Notes: a model not told the origin generated them from the sequence alone. 64,000 nucleotides of DNA from Fallopia convolvulus (GCA_964016875.1 OZ024730.1:43168943-43232942); one strand, 5' to 3'. Shown: positions 44,400-55,793, counted from the stretch's first letter. Numbers and translations: made by a program.

Positions 44400-45442
44400 A
44401 TCAAGTAAAGTATTTTCAATTGTAAAGTCAAATATGCCTTCTTGAGAAGATAAATCATCAGTCTGGGCATCGATCGTCATAGTCTCTACAGGGGCGTCAT
44501 TCAGATTTGTAGATATATCCCTAGTCTAGGCATCAGTCATTGGCTCACCTGTTGTATATAATGTTAGTTATTACACATTTTATGCTTTAGAAATGCATAA
44601 TTTGTAAGTTAATGAACTAACATTTCATTAGCAAGCCATTCATTCAGATACAACAAGCCATACAACAATCCATTCATTCATATATAGCAAGCCATTCAAT
44701 TGATAAAAAGGAGGCTAAAATACAACATGTCAGTAAGTTTCACTCATTGGTCAAGGCCAGTCCGCATTCAACACAAATACAACAGACAATTCAACACAAA
44801 TTCAACAAGTTAGTCAGCACAAATTTAACAGGCCAGTTAGTAAGTTTCAGTTCTATTTTAGAGTTTCAGTTTATAGTTGTAGTCTTTTCATACATGTTTA
44901 AAATTCAAGTGAGACATAAAAAATACAGTTAAACACTAGGTGTGAAAAACACTTGGAAAACACAGTTGAACACTAGGTATAGATTAAAATCAGAGACATA
45001 AAAATGAGCACACAATAGCTAAATCCAAGACATAAAAATCGACACAATTCACAATTGGATTAGCAGTGACATGTGGAACTTGGATGGTTTATTGTAGTTC
45101 CAAGAAATATATACAAAAGAAAGAAAGATAAAAAGAGAGAAAGTTGAAGCAGATTTAGGAAAGTAGTAGAAGAAGCCGTTAATTTATCAAGATGTAAGTT
45201 GTTTTTTATGCTTTGACATGACCCTTGATAACTTGAATATAATTTTCATGGATCTACTTATCTAATAAGTTTTTATCCGAATTTAGTATATCATAATTCT
45301 AAGCCATTAATTTTGAATGTATATCATTATGTAAGCCATTAATTTAGTATCAATATAATTCGGTATATCGAATTGACCATTGAGTGAGGTTTTTTTTATG
45401 GTTCGAGCCATGTACATTTGTCAGGTGTAGTTATCTAATAAG
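44400..45442. other. Upstream part of CACTA gene region, no clear coding
   Basis: 44440-44580 may hold one more exon of the transposase gene (minus). 44630-44850 has short repeated words (CAAGCCATTCATTCA, ATTCAACACAAATAC). No other feature. Confidence 0.4.
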
Positions 45443-46923
45443 TTGTTGAGAGGGTTTTTCTTGACAACAAATAAATTTATATGTCAAGATCCCGCTGAGT
45501 ATAAGGGAGTCAGGATTGCTCCACGGGAAGCAAGATTGTTTATCTATCGACTACTAAAAATCAAACAAATGCAATAAAAACACACAAGCAGCCTCGTTAA
45601 CGACTTTGTCAGGATCGTTAACGAACCACCGTAAACAACTTAACTAAAACTAACGACCTAGACAGGTTCAGTACCGAGCCAACGAACTCAGTAACAAATA
45701 TGATCTTAAGAAAAATCAAATAAAACAAAGATCTAGGACAAGGGTTACCACAACATAGTCATGCACACAAGCTCGTAAGAGGATAAATATCATGCCTTTA
45801 AATAGATAGATGCATCAACTTTCATTGACTTAGCAAGTAGATTAATCTACTTTCATAAACTAACTCACTTGATTGCTTGTTTCGGATCTAAAGCTTGAAA
45901 CTTTCATATTCAAACAATATCAACCTTCAAGTTTATAACTTTCTCTTTCAATCAAGTCAACAACTCAAATTACCTCAACTTTCATCTCGGTATAAGCACA
46001 ACAAACAATCTCAACAATAGATAAAAGACATTCAACAGATAATCCTACTCACCAAACATGCATAACTATGCCGAGTTTCAACCCCGACCCTAGAAAAGAA
46101 GACTACTCACTAATCATGATTAAGAAACAAATAACTTCAATCAAAGAAAACATTGAAAACAAAACACTACTCAAATTAATAAATATCGTCTTACAGAGAT
46201 TCAGAAGAAAACCCGAAAAAACACAAAACAACGAACCAAAACCTCGACTAACGACCTCGGTAACTTTCGTCCCCCGAGCTCTCGATCTCCGATCTCGATC
46301 CACCTCTCTCGGCTCCTTCGGCTCTTCTCTCTCTCTTCTCTGATCGATCTCCCCCCTTTATGCTAAATAAGAGGGCTATTTATACTAATAAGGCTAGAAA
46401 CTAAAAAGAGCTAAAAGATAAAAACTTTCCTAAAAAGATAGAAATAAAACCCGAAAAAGATAGAATAAAATCTAGAAAGATAACAACACCTAAAATACAA
46501 TATAATAACTCTAAAAAGATAAAAAGATACTCTACCGACACGGAAATAAATTCTCGCACAAGATCGGTGAGTCACAAAATCAACTTTCGAATATTCTATC
46601 TCGTGGCCTGGTTAACGAGCCCTCACAGCCTCGTTAACGAGCCTGGGTTTGGCTTTCTTCAATACTTCACTCCAAAAACTTAGACTTTGACTTCTTCACC
46701 TTGTATTCCTCCGTCTTTCATCGTAGCGCTTCAAATTCAGCTCCAAACAACATCATTTCCTCGCTAAAACCTACAAAAAGACAGAAAACAGATTAGCTTC
46801 CATACTTTTCACAAAATATGCAAAACTATCCAAAAATACACAATACTAATCCTAATCTTATCAAAACTAGTCCTAATAAACTAAGAAAACCTATCAAAAA
46901 CTATACCATAAATGCGAACATCA
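45443..46923 (-). mobile_element. Solo LTR, family D, inverted copy
   Basis: 1481 bp, related over its whole length to 39017-40493 in reverse orientation (ends TGTTGAGAGGG and GAACATCA on the plus strand). Flanked by TAAG on both sides (45439-45442 and 46924-46927). CGTTAACG-type words occur at about 45596, 45617, 46612 (degenerate, GGTTAACGA) and 46630. No internal region next to it. Confidence 0.85.
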
Positions 46924-46927
46924 TAAG

Positions 46928-48250
46928 TTCAATAGTTGAAATATAATAAGTTCAATACTTCATTATATGACATTAATTTAATATAATTCTAAGTCAGGTT
47001 TAGTAATAGAAGCCAATCATTCAACTCCTTGGTTGACTGAGAAGTTCAAGTACCAAATTTTGGGCTTAGCAATTTGGAGAAGAAACTTTTCTATGATTAA
47101 TCACTATAAATTAGATGAAACTCCAGTTATGGAATGACAACCACTGAGTAAATCGATGATAAAAATCCATGGGCTTAGGAAAAGTGATGTCTGAAATCAA
47201 ATGCACAACTGTTTGGTCCTATTTCAAGTTCAGTTACAATAGTATATGATTATTAACTTTTAAGAAGCTCTATCTTTAGATTCATTTAGGAGAAAAAAGT
47301 CTCCTTTACTACCATTGTTTTTGAAAGGAATATTAATGGTTTCTCAGCAGAATGCACACAACACATTGTAAAAATAAAAACAGTTCAAATACTGTAATCC
47401 AAAGTTAGTGGGTAGCTCAATGGTTTCTCAACAGAATGCACACAGTAGAATGAACTATCTATGGAGCAATTGCAAATGTCTACACAGTAGAATGCACTAT
47501 CTACAGAGCAAAGAGAACTGAAATCAATTGCAAATAATGTTGGATCAGATTATACAACTGAGAGATAGCCAATTCAGAAAACAAAGAAATACTTCATTAT
47601 ATTTCTTTTAGTGCAAGATAGCCAACAACAGCTAAACAGAAAAATACTTCATTCTACAACAGCATGATAGCCAATTCGGATAAGAAGACATATAGCCATT
47701 AGTCAACAACAGGGTTATTAGATAAGATAGCCAGATAGCAAAATAGCCAGATCGAATAAGAAGACAGATAGCCAATTCGAATCATTTGCAAACTACTAGG
47801 TTATTCAGATCAATTGTACAACAGATAGCCGATTCGCATGTACATATTTACGTGTATTGTTGACAACTAGGTTATTCAGGATAGCAAACAAATCAATTGC
47901 AAAACAAATCAGGAACCTAGTTGTATTGACTAACCTGAATGAGCGAGAACTGAGACTCTCTAAAAGAGGATATATATCGGAAAAGCGACAGAGAGAGAGC
48001 CAATTCGGATGTGAGAGCGAGAGAGAAAGGAAAGAGCGGATGTGAGAGCGAGAGATAGTCGGCGGATATTTACGCCCACCCAATTCCAAACCTTTGGTTT
48101 TTTGACCGCCTAATTAATTGGGAAACAAATCAATTTTACCGCCTAATTAATTTGGAAAAAATTTTATTTAGCGCTATTAGAATTTCATTTAGCGCTAATC
48201 AATAATGGATTGTTGACCGCATATTTTTTAATGAAGAGGCCAATTATGAT
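46928..48250. other. Right part of CACTA region, repeat-rich
   Basis: No supported frame. 47330-47520 repeats CAGTAGAATGCAC-like words; 47560-47840 repeats GATAGCCAATTCGGATAAGA-like words at irregular spacing. 47990-48060 is rich in GAGAGCGAGAGA. Confidence 0.45.
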
Positions 48251-48659
48251 TTAAGATAGTTAGTTTTCATGAATTACTAGTCTTATTACTTGTGATATTT
48301 ATTTATATTTTGTTAGATTTTGATTCAATTTTATGAACTACAAATATCATTAAGAATTTATTAGGGGGTCCAAAATTGATTAACCGATATTGATTAACCG
48401 GATTTTTTCGATTCATTTTTTCAGTTAAATAATAATAGTTTTTATATTATAAACTTAAACAATAATAAAATTACCAAATTTTTTGTTTCGATTTATACAT
48501 TTTTACATAATGCAATGATTATGCCTTAAAAACGGTAATTAAATATAAAGTTACATAAGTCATTTTTTCGGAGTAAAAATAAAAAAAAATAATGTTATAA
48601 GCCCAAAAAAAAAAATTGTTATAGATAATGTCAATTCTTAAAATGTTAGTTTTTTCGGT

Positions 48660-49110
48660 TCGGTTATTTTAAACTTATGATCTAATCCTGTAACTCTAAA
48701 CCCCTAATCCAAAACCTCAAATCCAAAACCAAACCCCCTAGACAAACCCCAAACTCTAAATCCTAACCCTAAACCCCAAACACAAACCCTATGTCGCAAT
48801 CACAAATCCTAAACCCTAACCCCCATAACACTAATCTCTAACCCTAATCTTAAACCTCATACACAAACCCAAACCCTAAACACAAACTCAATATACCAAT
48901 CACAAATCCTAAACCCAAACCCCAAACCAAAAACCCATATCCCAATCTCAAACCCTAAACCCCAAACACAAACCCCATATCCCAATCTCAAGCCCTAAAC
49001 CCCATACCCTAACGCCAACCTAACACAAAAATTATACCTTAATCTTATACTATAACCCCACATACAAATCTAAACTCCAAACCCCAAATCTTATGTTTTC
49101 ATTCCAAGAA
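48660..49110. repeat. Degenerate telomere-like repeat tract
   Basis: About 450 bp in which CCCTAAA and variants (CCCCAAA, AACCCTA, CCCAAACCC, AATCCTAAACCC) recur on the plus strand. CCCTAAA is the usual plant telomere unit (reverse complement TTTAGGG). Strongly diverged, so an old interstitial tract. Confidence 0.75.
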
Positions 49111-49770
49111 AAGTTCAAAAATGAGATAGATGTTTAGTTTCTCTTACATAGAAGTAACTATAACTTTTCACTCTAACATTTGTCTCGCTATTATGACCAC
49201 TCATTTCGAAGCTCTTGACTCAAACTAGAATATAGATCTATCAAACGAATCAATAGCACGAGTCGAGAGAAGCCAAATTACAAGAAAGGGTCCAAATCGG
49301 AGCGTTTAGGGTGGTTTTCAATGGAAAAGCGCAGACTTGGAGGCTTAAACGACATTTTTTTTGAGATTCTTTCCGTGTATCATACGCCCCTATCTGATAA
49401 CCGAGTGCAAAGTTACGCCCATTTTAATCGAAATGTGTCAAAACCATCTACCGCTTAATCCACACTCGATGGATCCACTATAACCATTATGAAAAGATAC
49501 CACATTCATATTTTAGCTTAGATAGAGACCTTCAAAATGAGTACTAACACTGCTCCAACAGATTATCGAATCAAAAGTTATGGCCATTCAAAGCAACATC
49601 TACCGCCCTACGCAGTAGTCCAGGAATGGCCGACACTCAGCTATTTTGCCATGCCTTTACTTTGGTAATTTTTATTTATTAAAAAGAGATTCCTTGTTAT
49701 TGTTGATGTACTAATTGGTCCAATGGTACCAAGCAATTAGCATATGCGTGTTTAACTGAGTTGAAATCCT
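49111..49770. other. Intergenic, no supported feature
   Basis: No domain-bearing frame and no clear repeat that I recognise. Confidence 0.35.
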
Positions 49771-49819
49771 AGCCCCCAGCCCCATCTCAATAACAAGGAA
49801 TTGAGATGGGGCTGGGGCT
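49771..49819. repeat. Long GC-rich hairpin
   Basis: AGCCCCCAGCCCCATCTCAA (from 49771) pairs with ATTGAGATGGGGCTGGGGCT (49800-49819), one base bulged, loop of about 8 bases. The arms reappear singly nearby (CCCCAGCCCCAAATCAAT, about 49890; CCCCAGTCCCATCTCAAT, about 49988). Confidence 0.8.
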
Positions 49820-49852
49820 GTCAACTCTTTTTTTCTTCATGAATACCCCTCC

Positions 49853-50045
49853 TTTTTTTTAGCTTATGTTATCTGTCCTTCGTCTCCCAACCCCCAGCCC
49901 CAAATCAATTCAAGTCGAATTTAATCTCTCCCACTCCCTCCTTTTTTTTTTAGTTTATGTTATCTATCGTCCTTCTCCCAGCCCTCAGCCCCCAGTCCCA
50001 TCTCAATTCAAGTCGAATTTAATCTCTCCCAGTCCATCCCAGTCG
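49853..50045 (+). repeat. Tandem duplication of about 95 bp
   Basis: Two copies of a unit starting TTTTTTTTAGYTTATGTTATC and ending AAGTCGAATTTAATCTCTCC. Shorter echoes of AATTTAGTCTCTCCC follow at about 50047 and 50550. The duplication lies in the probable leader of the gene fragment at 50286. Confidence 0.75.
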
Positions 50046-50099
50046 AATTTAGTCTCTCCCCGTCCCCTCTTTCTACCACTTCTATTCTAGTTTAGGTTT

Positions 50100-50504
50100 T
50101 GTGTTCAGTTGTTGATCGAAGCACCCGAGCGCCGCACAAAATACAAATTTTGAAGCATATAACACTCAATCAATCTATTGGGGTAAGTCTAATGTAGTCT
50201 ACTGTGTTGTTTTCCGATTTGGTTTATTTTTAGGTCAAGTTATTTTCTAATTACTGTGTTGTTCTATAGGATAGGAAAGAGAAAAATGGGTGAAAGTGAT
50301 AGTGACGACACAGATGAAGATGAAAGTGATAGTGATGCTGCTGGAATTTAGAAATCTGTTGTAACAGATCAGGGAAACAATTTAGATTCAAGCAAGGAAC
50401 TTGAGGGTTCTTTTGGTCCAAGCTCTCCCAAGGAAGTTGACAAGGAAGTTTGTGTTGAACCAGTCTTTGTTAGCCTTCTAAGAACTCTTCTGCACATGAG
50501 CTAG
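50100..50504 (+). pseudogene. Acidic gene fragment, unknown
   Basis: A leader, a possible intron with GGGGTAAGTC donor (50183) and TTCTATAG acceptor (50269), then ATG 50286 opening a Ser/Asp/Glu-rich frame (MGESDSDDTDEDESDSDAAG). TAG at 50349-50351 interrupts it; the same frame continues (VVTDQGNNLDSSKELEGSF) to TAG 50502-50504. It looks like the 5' end of a host gene that was copied or truncated. I do not recognise the family. Confidence 0.45.
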
Positions 50505-51191
50505 TAGGTTATGAGAGTGCACCATCTATATATTGCTGATGGTAATGAATTTAGTCTCTCCCAGTCCCATCCCAGTCCAATTTAGTCCTTCCTAAATTGA
50601 TTCAATAATTAATCCTGAATTCTGCTTAGATAAGGTTACAAGTGGAGGCCATATAGCATTGGAGTGTGCTCATACTTTGGGATTCTTTTATCTTGACTTT
50701 ATAGAGTTAGGCTAGCTGTTTGAAACTGATGTGCTACCTTCTGCTTTTTTCCCTACATGTATCAAAGATTCAGTGAAATCTATTGGCTTTTTCCAAAGCC
50801 ATCAACCTTTGTTCAGTTCTCTCCTATTCTGTTTGAAGCTTTGGTTTTTCAGATAATGAATGAAAGTTCTTCAATCTTTGGTTTGTTTGCAATTCTCAAT
50901 ACAACACTGGAAAACCATGCATTATAATATGAGTCTGTCTATGAGCGTCTGCAACATGTAACATTCAAATTATAAAGCTAGACAGATTTACCATCAAATC
51001 TTGGAAAGGTAAACAACAACTACATTCTAATGCCTGCATAATGCATATTCTATTGTAAGCTTTTTGACAGGGTAGTGATCAAGAACTCGGTTTGCTCATG
51101 TGTTGTCTATCCTGTGTACTTGTCTTGGGCATTAGAAAATAGTCAAAATACTAAAGCCTAAAGCATGGGGAGCTTAGCTACTTACAATAAT
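50505..51191. other. Intergenic, no supported feature
   Basis: AT-rich, no frame or repeat that I can support. Confidence 0.35.
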
Positions 51192-51261
51192 AGTCTATTA
51201 GCTCAATTGGCAGAGCATTGTACTTTAACACAAAGACGTGGGTTCGAATCCTACATAGGCT
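51192..51261 (+). tRNA. tRNA-Lys-like sequence, probably pseudogene
   Basis: Folds as a cloverleaf: acceptor AGTCTAT / ATAGGCT (one G-T pair), D arm GCTC AATTGGCA GAGC, T arm GTGGG TTCGAAT CCTAC. A-box (TAGCTCAATTGGCAGAG) and B-box (GGTTCGAATCC) are good. The anticodon arm, however, is TTGT / ACAA with an 8-base loop (ACTTTAAC), one pair short and one loop base extra, so the arm has 16 bases instead of 17. The CTTTAA in the loop suggests a Lys (TTT) origin. No encoded CCA. Could be a decayed gene or a tRNA-derived SINE head. Confidence 0.5.
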
Positions 51262-51472
51262 TCATTAGTTTAAGGTTTAGTCAATTTATCTAATAAGTCA
51301 TCCTAATCCTATTGTGAAAAAATAAGATTAAAACATAATCCAAATTTAAACAGTAATGAGCAACAAAAAATAAGAATAAAACTCACAACTAATCATATAA
51401 GTAAGACAGAAAATAGAGTTTAAGACTGAACAAAAAATCATTTAACGAGCACAATTCTAAAAAAATCACTTA

Positions 51473-53150
51473 ATCACAATAATAATCATCACTTGTTGAG
51501 ATTTCTTCATTGTCCATGTCTTCACTATTGGTTTCTTCATAATCATCACTTCTACAATCATCATCGTCACTTCTATCCCCTATAATGTTGTCACGATTTG
51601 AATCTACGACTTCAAGCTCAACATCTTCTTGATGTAGTTGGGGATTCTCAAGTTCTTCTTCTTCAACAGAACAATGAACTACATTAAACGCATCTTATTG
51701 GGTTGCATATGTATCATCCACTGTATTAAAATCTTCCTCGCTTATCTCTTCGGCATCTAGCTCTGAAACATCACATACATGTCGCATATGCGCTATTTGG
51801 ACAACTTTCCATCGATGACTTAATTTTGGGTCATCTAGATAAAACACTTGTTGCGGTGCACTTGCAAGTATAAAAGGTTCATCCTCGTACCACACAAAAT
51901 ATGCATTGATGCTCAAAAGATTGTAATCCTGTTGTACTCTCTTATGCACATTTCTTCCGTCTCGTCCGTGTTGAACCACTTGCACTTGAATAGATAAACG
52001 TGATGCATACCTATATAACTCAACTTTAAAATACTAACTAGAACGCCATAACAATCATGTGTTCCCCCAGTATAAAATCCAAGGACATAAATGCCACTAT
52101 TTTGCGTGGTACGACGATCATCAAGTTCTTTCATGTGATATCTAATCCCATCAGCAACACAACCAGTAAATGTATGGACGCGTGGATCTGGTTTACTAGC
52201 CAAACAATAAAGGTAATCGTTTTCAAGAACCTCTCCACTTCGGACTAAACAACTCATCCTCGTGCTCCCTGCAAATATTAAAAGACAATCAACAAAAAAT
52301 ATTAAAATATTGTAAATATGAATTAACGATAAATACAAAACTGATATTGTAGCCACTTACTTCATATATGGTTCAACTTCTTCACAATTCGACAACACGC
52401 ACCAATGAGCTTTTTTAACTTTTTGTTCGTAAAAAAACATATTTATTGCCGCTAAAAGGACGAACTTTTTGGGAGAAAACAGATAATCCACCATCATGAT
52501 CTTCGTTTTGAAGGTCATCATTATGTTCCCTTGGATTAAAATGTGTTTCAACTCCACGAAAATACATCGAGCAAAATGTAATTGCCTCATTCGCGATATA
52601 TTTTTCAGCAATCAAACCTTCAGGATGAGCTTTGTTTGACACGTATTTTTTGTAAGTCCCCAAATTCCTCTCAGTGGGATACATACACCTACGGGACACT
52701 AGCCCTCCTAGAATAGCTTCTCGAGGTAAATGGACTGCTAGGTGAATCATCACATCGAAAAAATCCGGTGGGAAGATCCTTTCCAGTTTGCACAGACTCA
52801 AAACTATCTCTCTCTCCATTCTTTCCAAATCAGAAACTTTCAAAGTCCTTGCACAAATCTGTTGAAAAAAATTACATAACTCAACAACTGCAGTACATAC
52901 ATCTTTGTCCAAGATATGACGAATACCCACAGGGAGAAGACGTTGCAACAGAACATGCCGATCATGACTTTTAAGTCCATGGATCTTCCCATCAATAATG
53001 TTCACATTTTTTGAAATATTTGCAGCATACCCATCAGGATATCTAACATTTTTCCAAGATCGACATAGAAAACAACAAGAATCCATATTCAATGTGTATC
53101 TAGTCAGAGGCTTCTTCAATTGATTCTCATGTTGCTTGAGATGTAATTCT
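51473..53150 (-). pseudogene. CACTA TNPD-type transposase, C-terminal part
   Basis: Minus strand, truncated upstream at about 53150. DUF4218-like part 53119-52415: RSWKNVRYPDGYAANISKNV, GLKSHDRHVLLQRLLPVGIR, CKLERIFPPDFFDVMIHLAV, GLVSRRCMYPTERNLGTYKK. A break near 52360-52611, then a DUF4216-like part 52356-51695: GVLVSILKLSYIGMHHVYLF, CKWFNTD (in parallel frames), FILASAPQQVFYLDDPKLSH. After a TAA at 51695 the frame goes on as an acidic tail to about 51473. The two DUFs side by side are the C-terminal half of plant TNP2/TNPD transposases. It may or may not belong with the CACTA end at 42199. Confidence 0.85.
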
Positions 53151-53159
53151 AGTCATGAC

Positions 53160-53400
53160 TGTTTGTCTGTGGTCGCGGTTCACCTTGATTTCCGAGAAAT
53201 TTGGAATCATTGTCACCGCATCCATGGTTTTCATGGTCGCAAACGCGGTTTTCCTCCAAGAACTTATTTGAACTTTTAAGTAATCAAACCGCGATTGTGG
53301 TTTTCACTACCGCAATCGCAGTTAATCTCTAGAGAGTTGTCGTGGCTCCTTGTATCCAAATCACAATCGTGGTTGTCCTCTAGTCGCGGTTTTCTAGAGT
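53160..53400. repeat. GC module of element C, gag-linker copy
   Basis: CpG-containing words GTCGCGGTT, AACGCGGTTTTC, AAACCGCGATTGTGGTTTTC, CTACCGCAATCGCAGTT in an AT-rich setting. On the minus strand the block follows the ITLRSGKEL motif of gag, the same place as in elements A and B. Several CG sites have TG/CA variants (CGTGGTTGTC), as from cytosine decay. Confidence 0.7.
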
Positions 53401-53402
53401 TC

Positions 53403-55721
53403 AATTCGTCAACATTCAATTCTTTTCCACTCCTTAATGTGATTGCACTCAGATTCTTCCTTTAGTTTATGGTTTGAGAAGGTAATTTCTTCAAGTCCCT
53501 TGCTTCCAATCTGCACAAAGTTGTAGAAATTTGGCCAATCTGAGTCTCCAAATTCTTCACACTTGCCTTGGTCTCTTGGTTCTCTTAATGTATTTGACAA
53601 CGAGTGGCAACAAGGATTTTGATCATCTCATCAAATGACATGGATGAGCTAGGATTTTACGCTTGAGGTCTAAGAGCATACAGTTGCCTTAACAACTGTG
53701 GACCTTCTTGTTGATTGTATTGAGGTTGATTCCCATATTCAATGTTGTTAAAATCGCGATCCGGATCGTAGGATCGTACGATCCTACGATCTTGTTTGGC
53801 TAAAACAATCCAAATCGTAAGTAAAATAGCAAATGTGGTAGGATCGGTCTGGGATCGTATAGGATCGGTGGGATCGGTCTAGGATCGGTCTAGGATCGGG
53901 TGAGGTAAAAGTGGTAAGATCGGTCTGGGATCGGGTGGGATCGTTGACTAAATAAAATAATCAAGGCCTTTAATTATAGTTTTTCTGTAATTTTTTTGCT
54001 GATTAATTATGTTGTTGATGAATCATGAAAGTATGAAACCACACAACCCTACACTTAACATTGGTGCAATATTCAAAATATAAACGAAATATTCAACGTC
54101 TTTAATTATTATTTTCGGTAATTATTTTTACTGATTTACTTGTATCCACTCAGTCGCATTGTCAGAGAGTCAGTGTCACTCAAGTTTGTAATTAGTTGCT
54201 AATTACTTGTAATGATGATGATGTCTATAACGATGATGATATTGTATGTACGGTTTACGAATGGGAACTGGGACAAGAACGAGGAGCGTTGATTGTGTTA
54301 ATGATGGGAACTTTGTTTACAATGAAGACTAATTTGTATTTGGCTTGTTGATTTTCATGCTAAAAACCCTATCATTTTTCTTCTCCTATTTAGACATGCT
54401 ACGATACTTTCGAAGAAAACTTGTTAAATCATTTTAACTTTGTAATATCAATATTTTATGCTCTAAATCATCTATATTTATCATTCTTTTTACTTATAAT
54501 ACATGTATTACTCATGTCCTATCAATTTGACAACTTATCTTCTTAAATTTGTAGGATCTTATGATCCTACGATCCGATCCTACCCCCCCTCACCGATCCA
54601 AGGTGGGATCCCGGTTCAAATAACATTGCCCATATTAAATGTTGGGAAGATATTTCCACCGCGGATTGTAGGTATTGGAGTAGGGATCATGAATACCTTA
54701 GCCTTGGTGGTCCAAAATCAACCACAACATTCACCTCAACATTAGGCTCTTGAAGTCTAGGGCGCGAGTTGGTGGGGTGAGAAATATCAGAGAAAATCCT
54801 ACAAGCTTTAATGTGGTGACCATTGGCCAACATCAACTACTTCATCATGTCTTTTAACTCTTGTACCTTAGAATTCGATGAAGAGTTTACATTGACTACA
54901 TTGGTTGTTTTAGCTTAACAAGAGCAAACTCTTTTGTTGAATTGCCTACACTTCTTAGACAATTCACCAATCATCTCAAAGGCGGCCTTAGGAGTTTTAT
55001 TCATGATATTCCCACCACAACAAGCATTCAACATTTTCCTTTCATTTGGCAAGAGGCCTTCATATAAGTAGAAGATAAGATCTTCCTCACTATATCCATG
55101 GTAAGGACAACTAGAAAGTAACCTCGTGAACCTTTCATAGTAGTCATATAGGATCTCATTGGCATCTTGTTCAATGTTGTTCAAATACTTCTTCTAGCTA
55201 GTCTATTTCAGGGCGAGAAAATACTTCTCTAGGAATGTCTCTTTCATCTATGCCCAAGTGTCAATAGTACCAGGGGATGATAGAAGAACCAATAATTGGT
55301 CGTATCCTTCAAAGAGAATGAAAACACCCTCAACTTAATTTGATCTTCAGTCACCTACTTGGTCTTCATGCTTGTTCAAATAGCATGAAACTCAGAAAGA
55401 TTCTTGTTTGGATATTCACCACTAAGCCCATGGAATTTGGGCAAAAGATGGATCGATCCAACCTTAAGCTCAAAGTTCACTCCATCACCAAGCTCAGGAA
55501 ACTGCATTGCCTATGGTTGTTGTTCGAAATTCAATGTAGTCAGCTGCCTTAGTGAATGTTCAACCATTATCTCAATCTCAGTCTTAGCTGAATCGGGGTT
55601 GAATGGTAGTTCACGAAAGAGATTGCGAGCTACACGCCTCAAACTAGCAAGAGTCCTCTTGATTTCTAAATCAAAAGGGAGAAAAAATGAGTTAGTAGCA
55701 CGGGTGTGGACCATAAGCTAG
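53403..55721 (-). pseudogene. Athila-like element C gag
   Basis: Starts MVHTRATNSF at 55714 and runs through LRQLTTLNFEQQP; after frame breaks the core reads NNIEQDANEILYDYYERFTR and LSSCPYHGYSEEDLIFYLYE, GLLPNERKMLNACCGGNIMN (55184-54915). After the MITE 53740-54628 the C-terminal part reads NLETQIGQIST and ITLRSGKELN (about 53540-53410), followed by the GC-rich module. Many stops. Confidence 0.82.
53740..54628. mobile_element. hAT-like MITE with GGATCGG repeats
   Basis: Flanked by a perfect 8-bp duplication CCCATATT (53732-53739 and 54629-54636). Ends CAATGTTGTTAAAA and (reverse) CAATGTTATTTGAA. Inside are many GATCGGTCTAGGATCGG-type repeats (53835-53945) and a strong palindrome GTAGGATCGTACGATCCTAC (53766-53785); the right end has GATCCTACGATCCGATCC. 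The 8-bp duplication points to hAT. No transposase. Confidence 0.85.
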
Positions 55722-55775
55722 GTCCACAAAAAGTTTGATAAAAATATTAAAAACTTATAAATAAATTAAGGATTC

Positions 55776-55793
55776 TCCGACAACGTCACCAAA
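55776..55793 (-). promoter_or_regulatory. Diverged tRNA-Asp-type primer site, element C
   Basis: Minus-strand TTTGGTGACGTTGTCGGA, matching the Athila type TTTGGCGCCGTTGTCGGG at most positions. Located between gag and the putative LTR end (TTTCA, about 55805). Confidence 0.75.

Larger units (their letters stand above)
42199..48250 (-). mobile_element. CACTA (En/Spm) transposon, one end identified
   Basis: Terminus CACTACAACAGAAATG at 42199, preceded by a possible 3-bp target AGT. The next ~650 bp is packed with subterminal words in both orientations (GCGAGGAAA, TTCCTCGC, TTTTCTCG), typical for transposase-binding repeats. A Transposase_24-like gene lies at 43095-44268 (minus). The sequence at about 48060-48240 has paired words (TTAATTAGGCGGT twice, TAGCGCTAAAT twice on the minus strand) that could be the other subterminal region, but I find no matching CACTA end there, so the right limit is a guess. 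A solo LTR (45443-46923) is nested inside. Confidence 0.7.

Noticed and set aside
46068..46343. 91-codon plus-strand frame
   Set aside because: Lies inside solo LTR D; no domain, not conserved as a frame in the other copy.
53766..53950. CRISPR-like array or regulatory repeat cluster of GGATCGG units
   Set aside because: Irregular spacing, no unique spacers, plant DNA; the block is bounded by TIRs and an 8-bp duplication, so it is part of a MITE.
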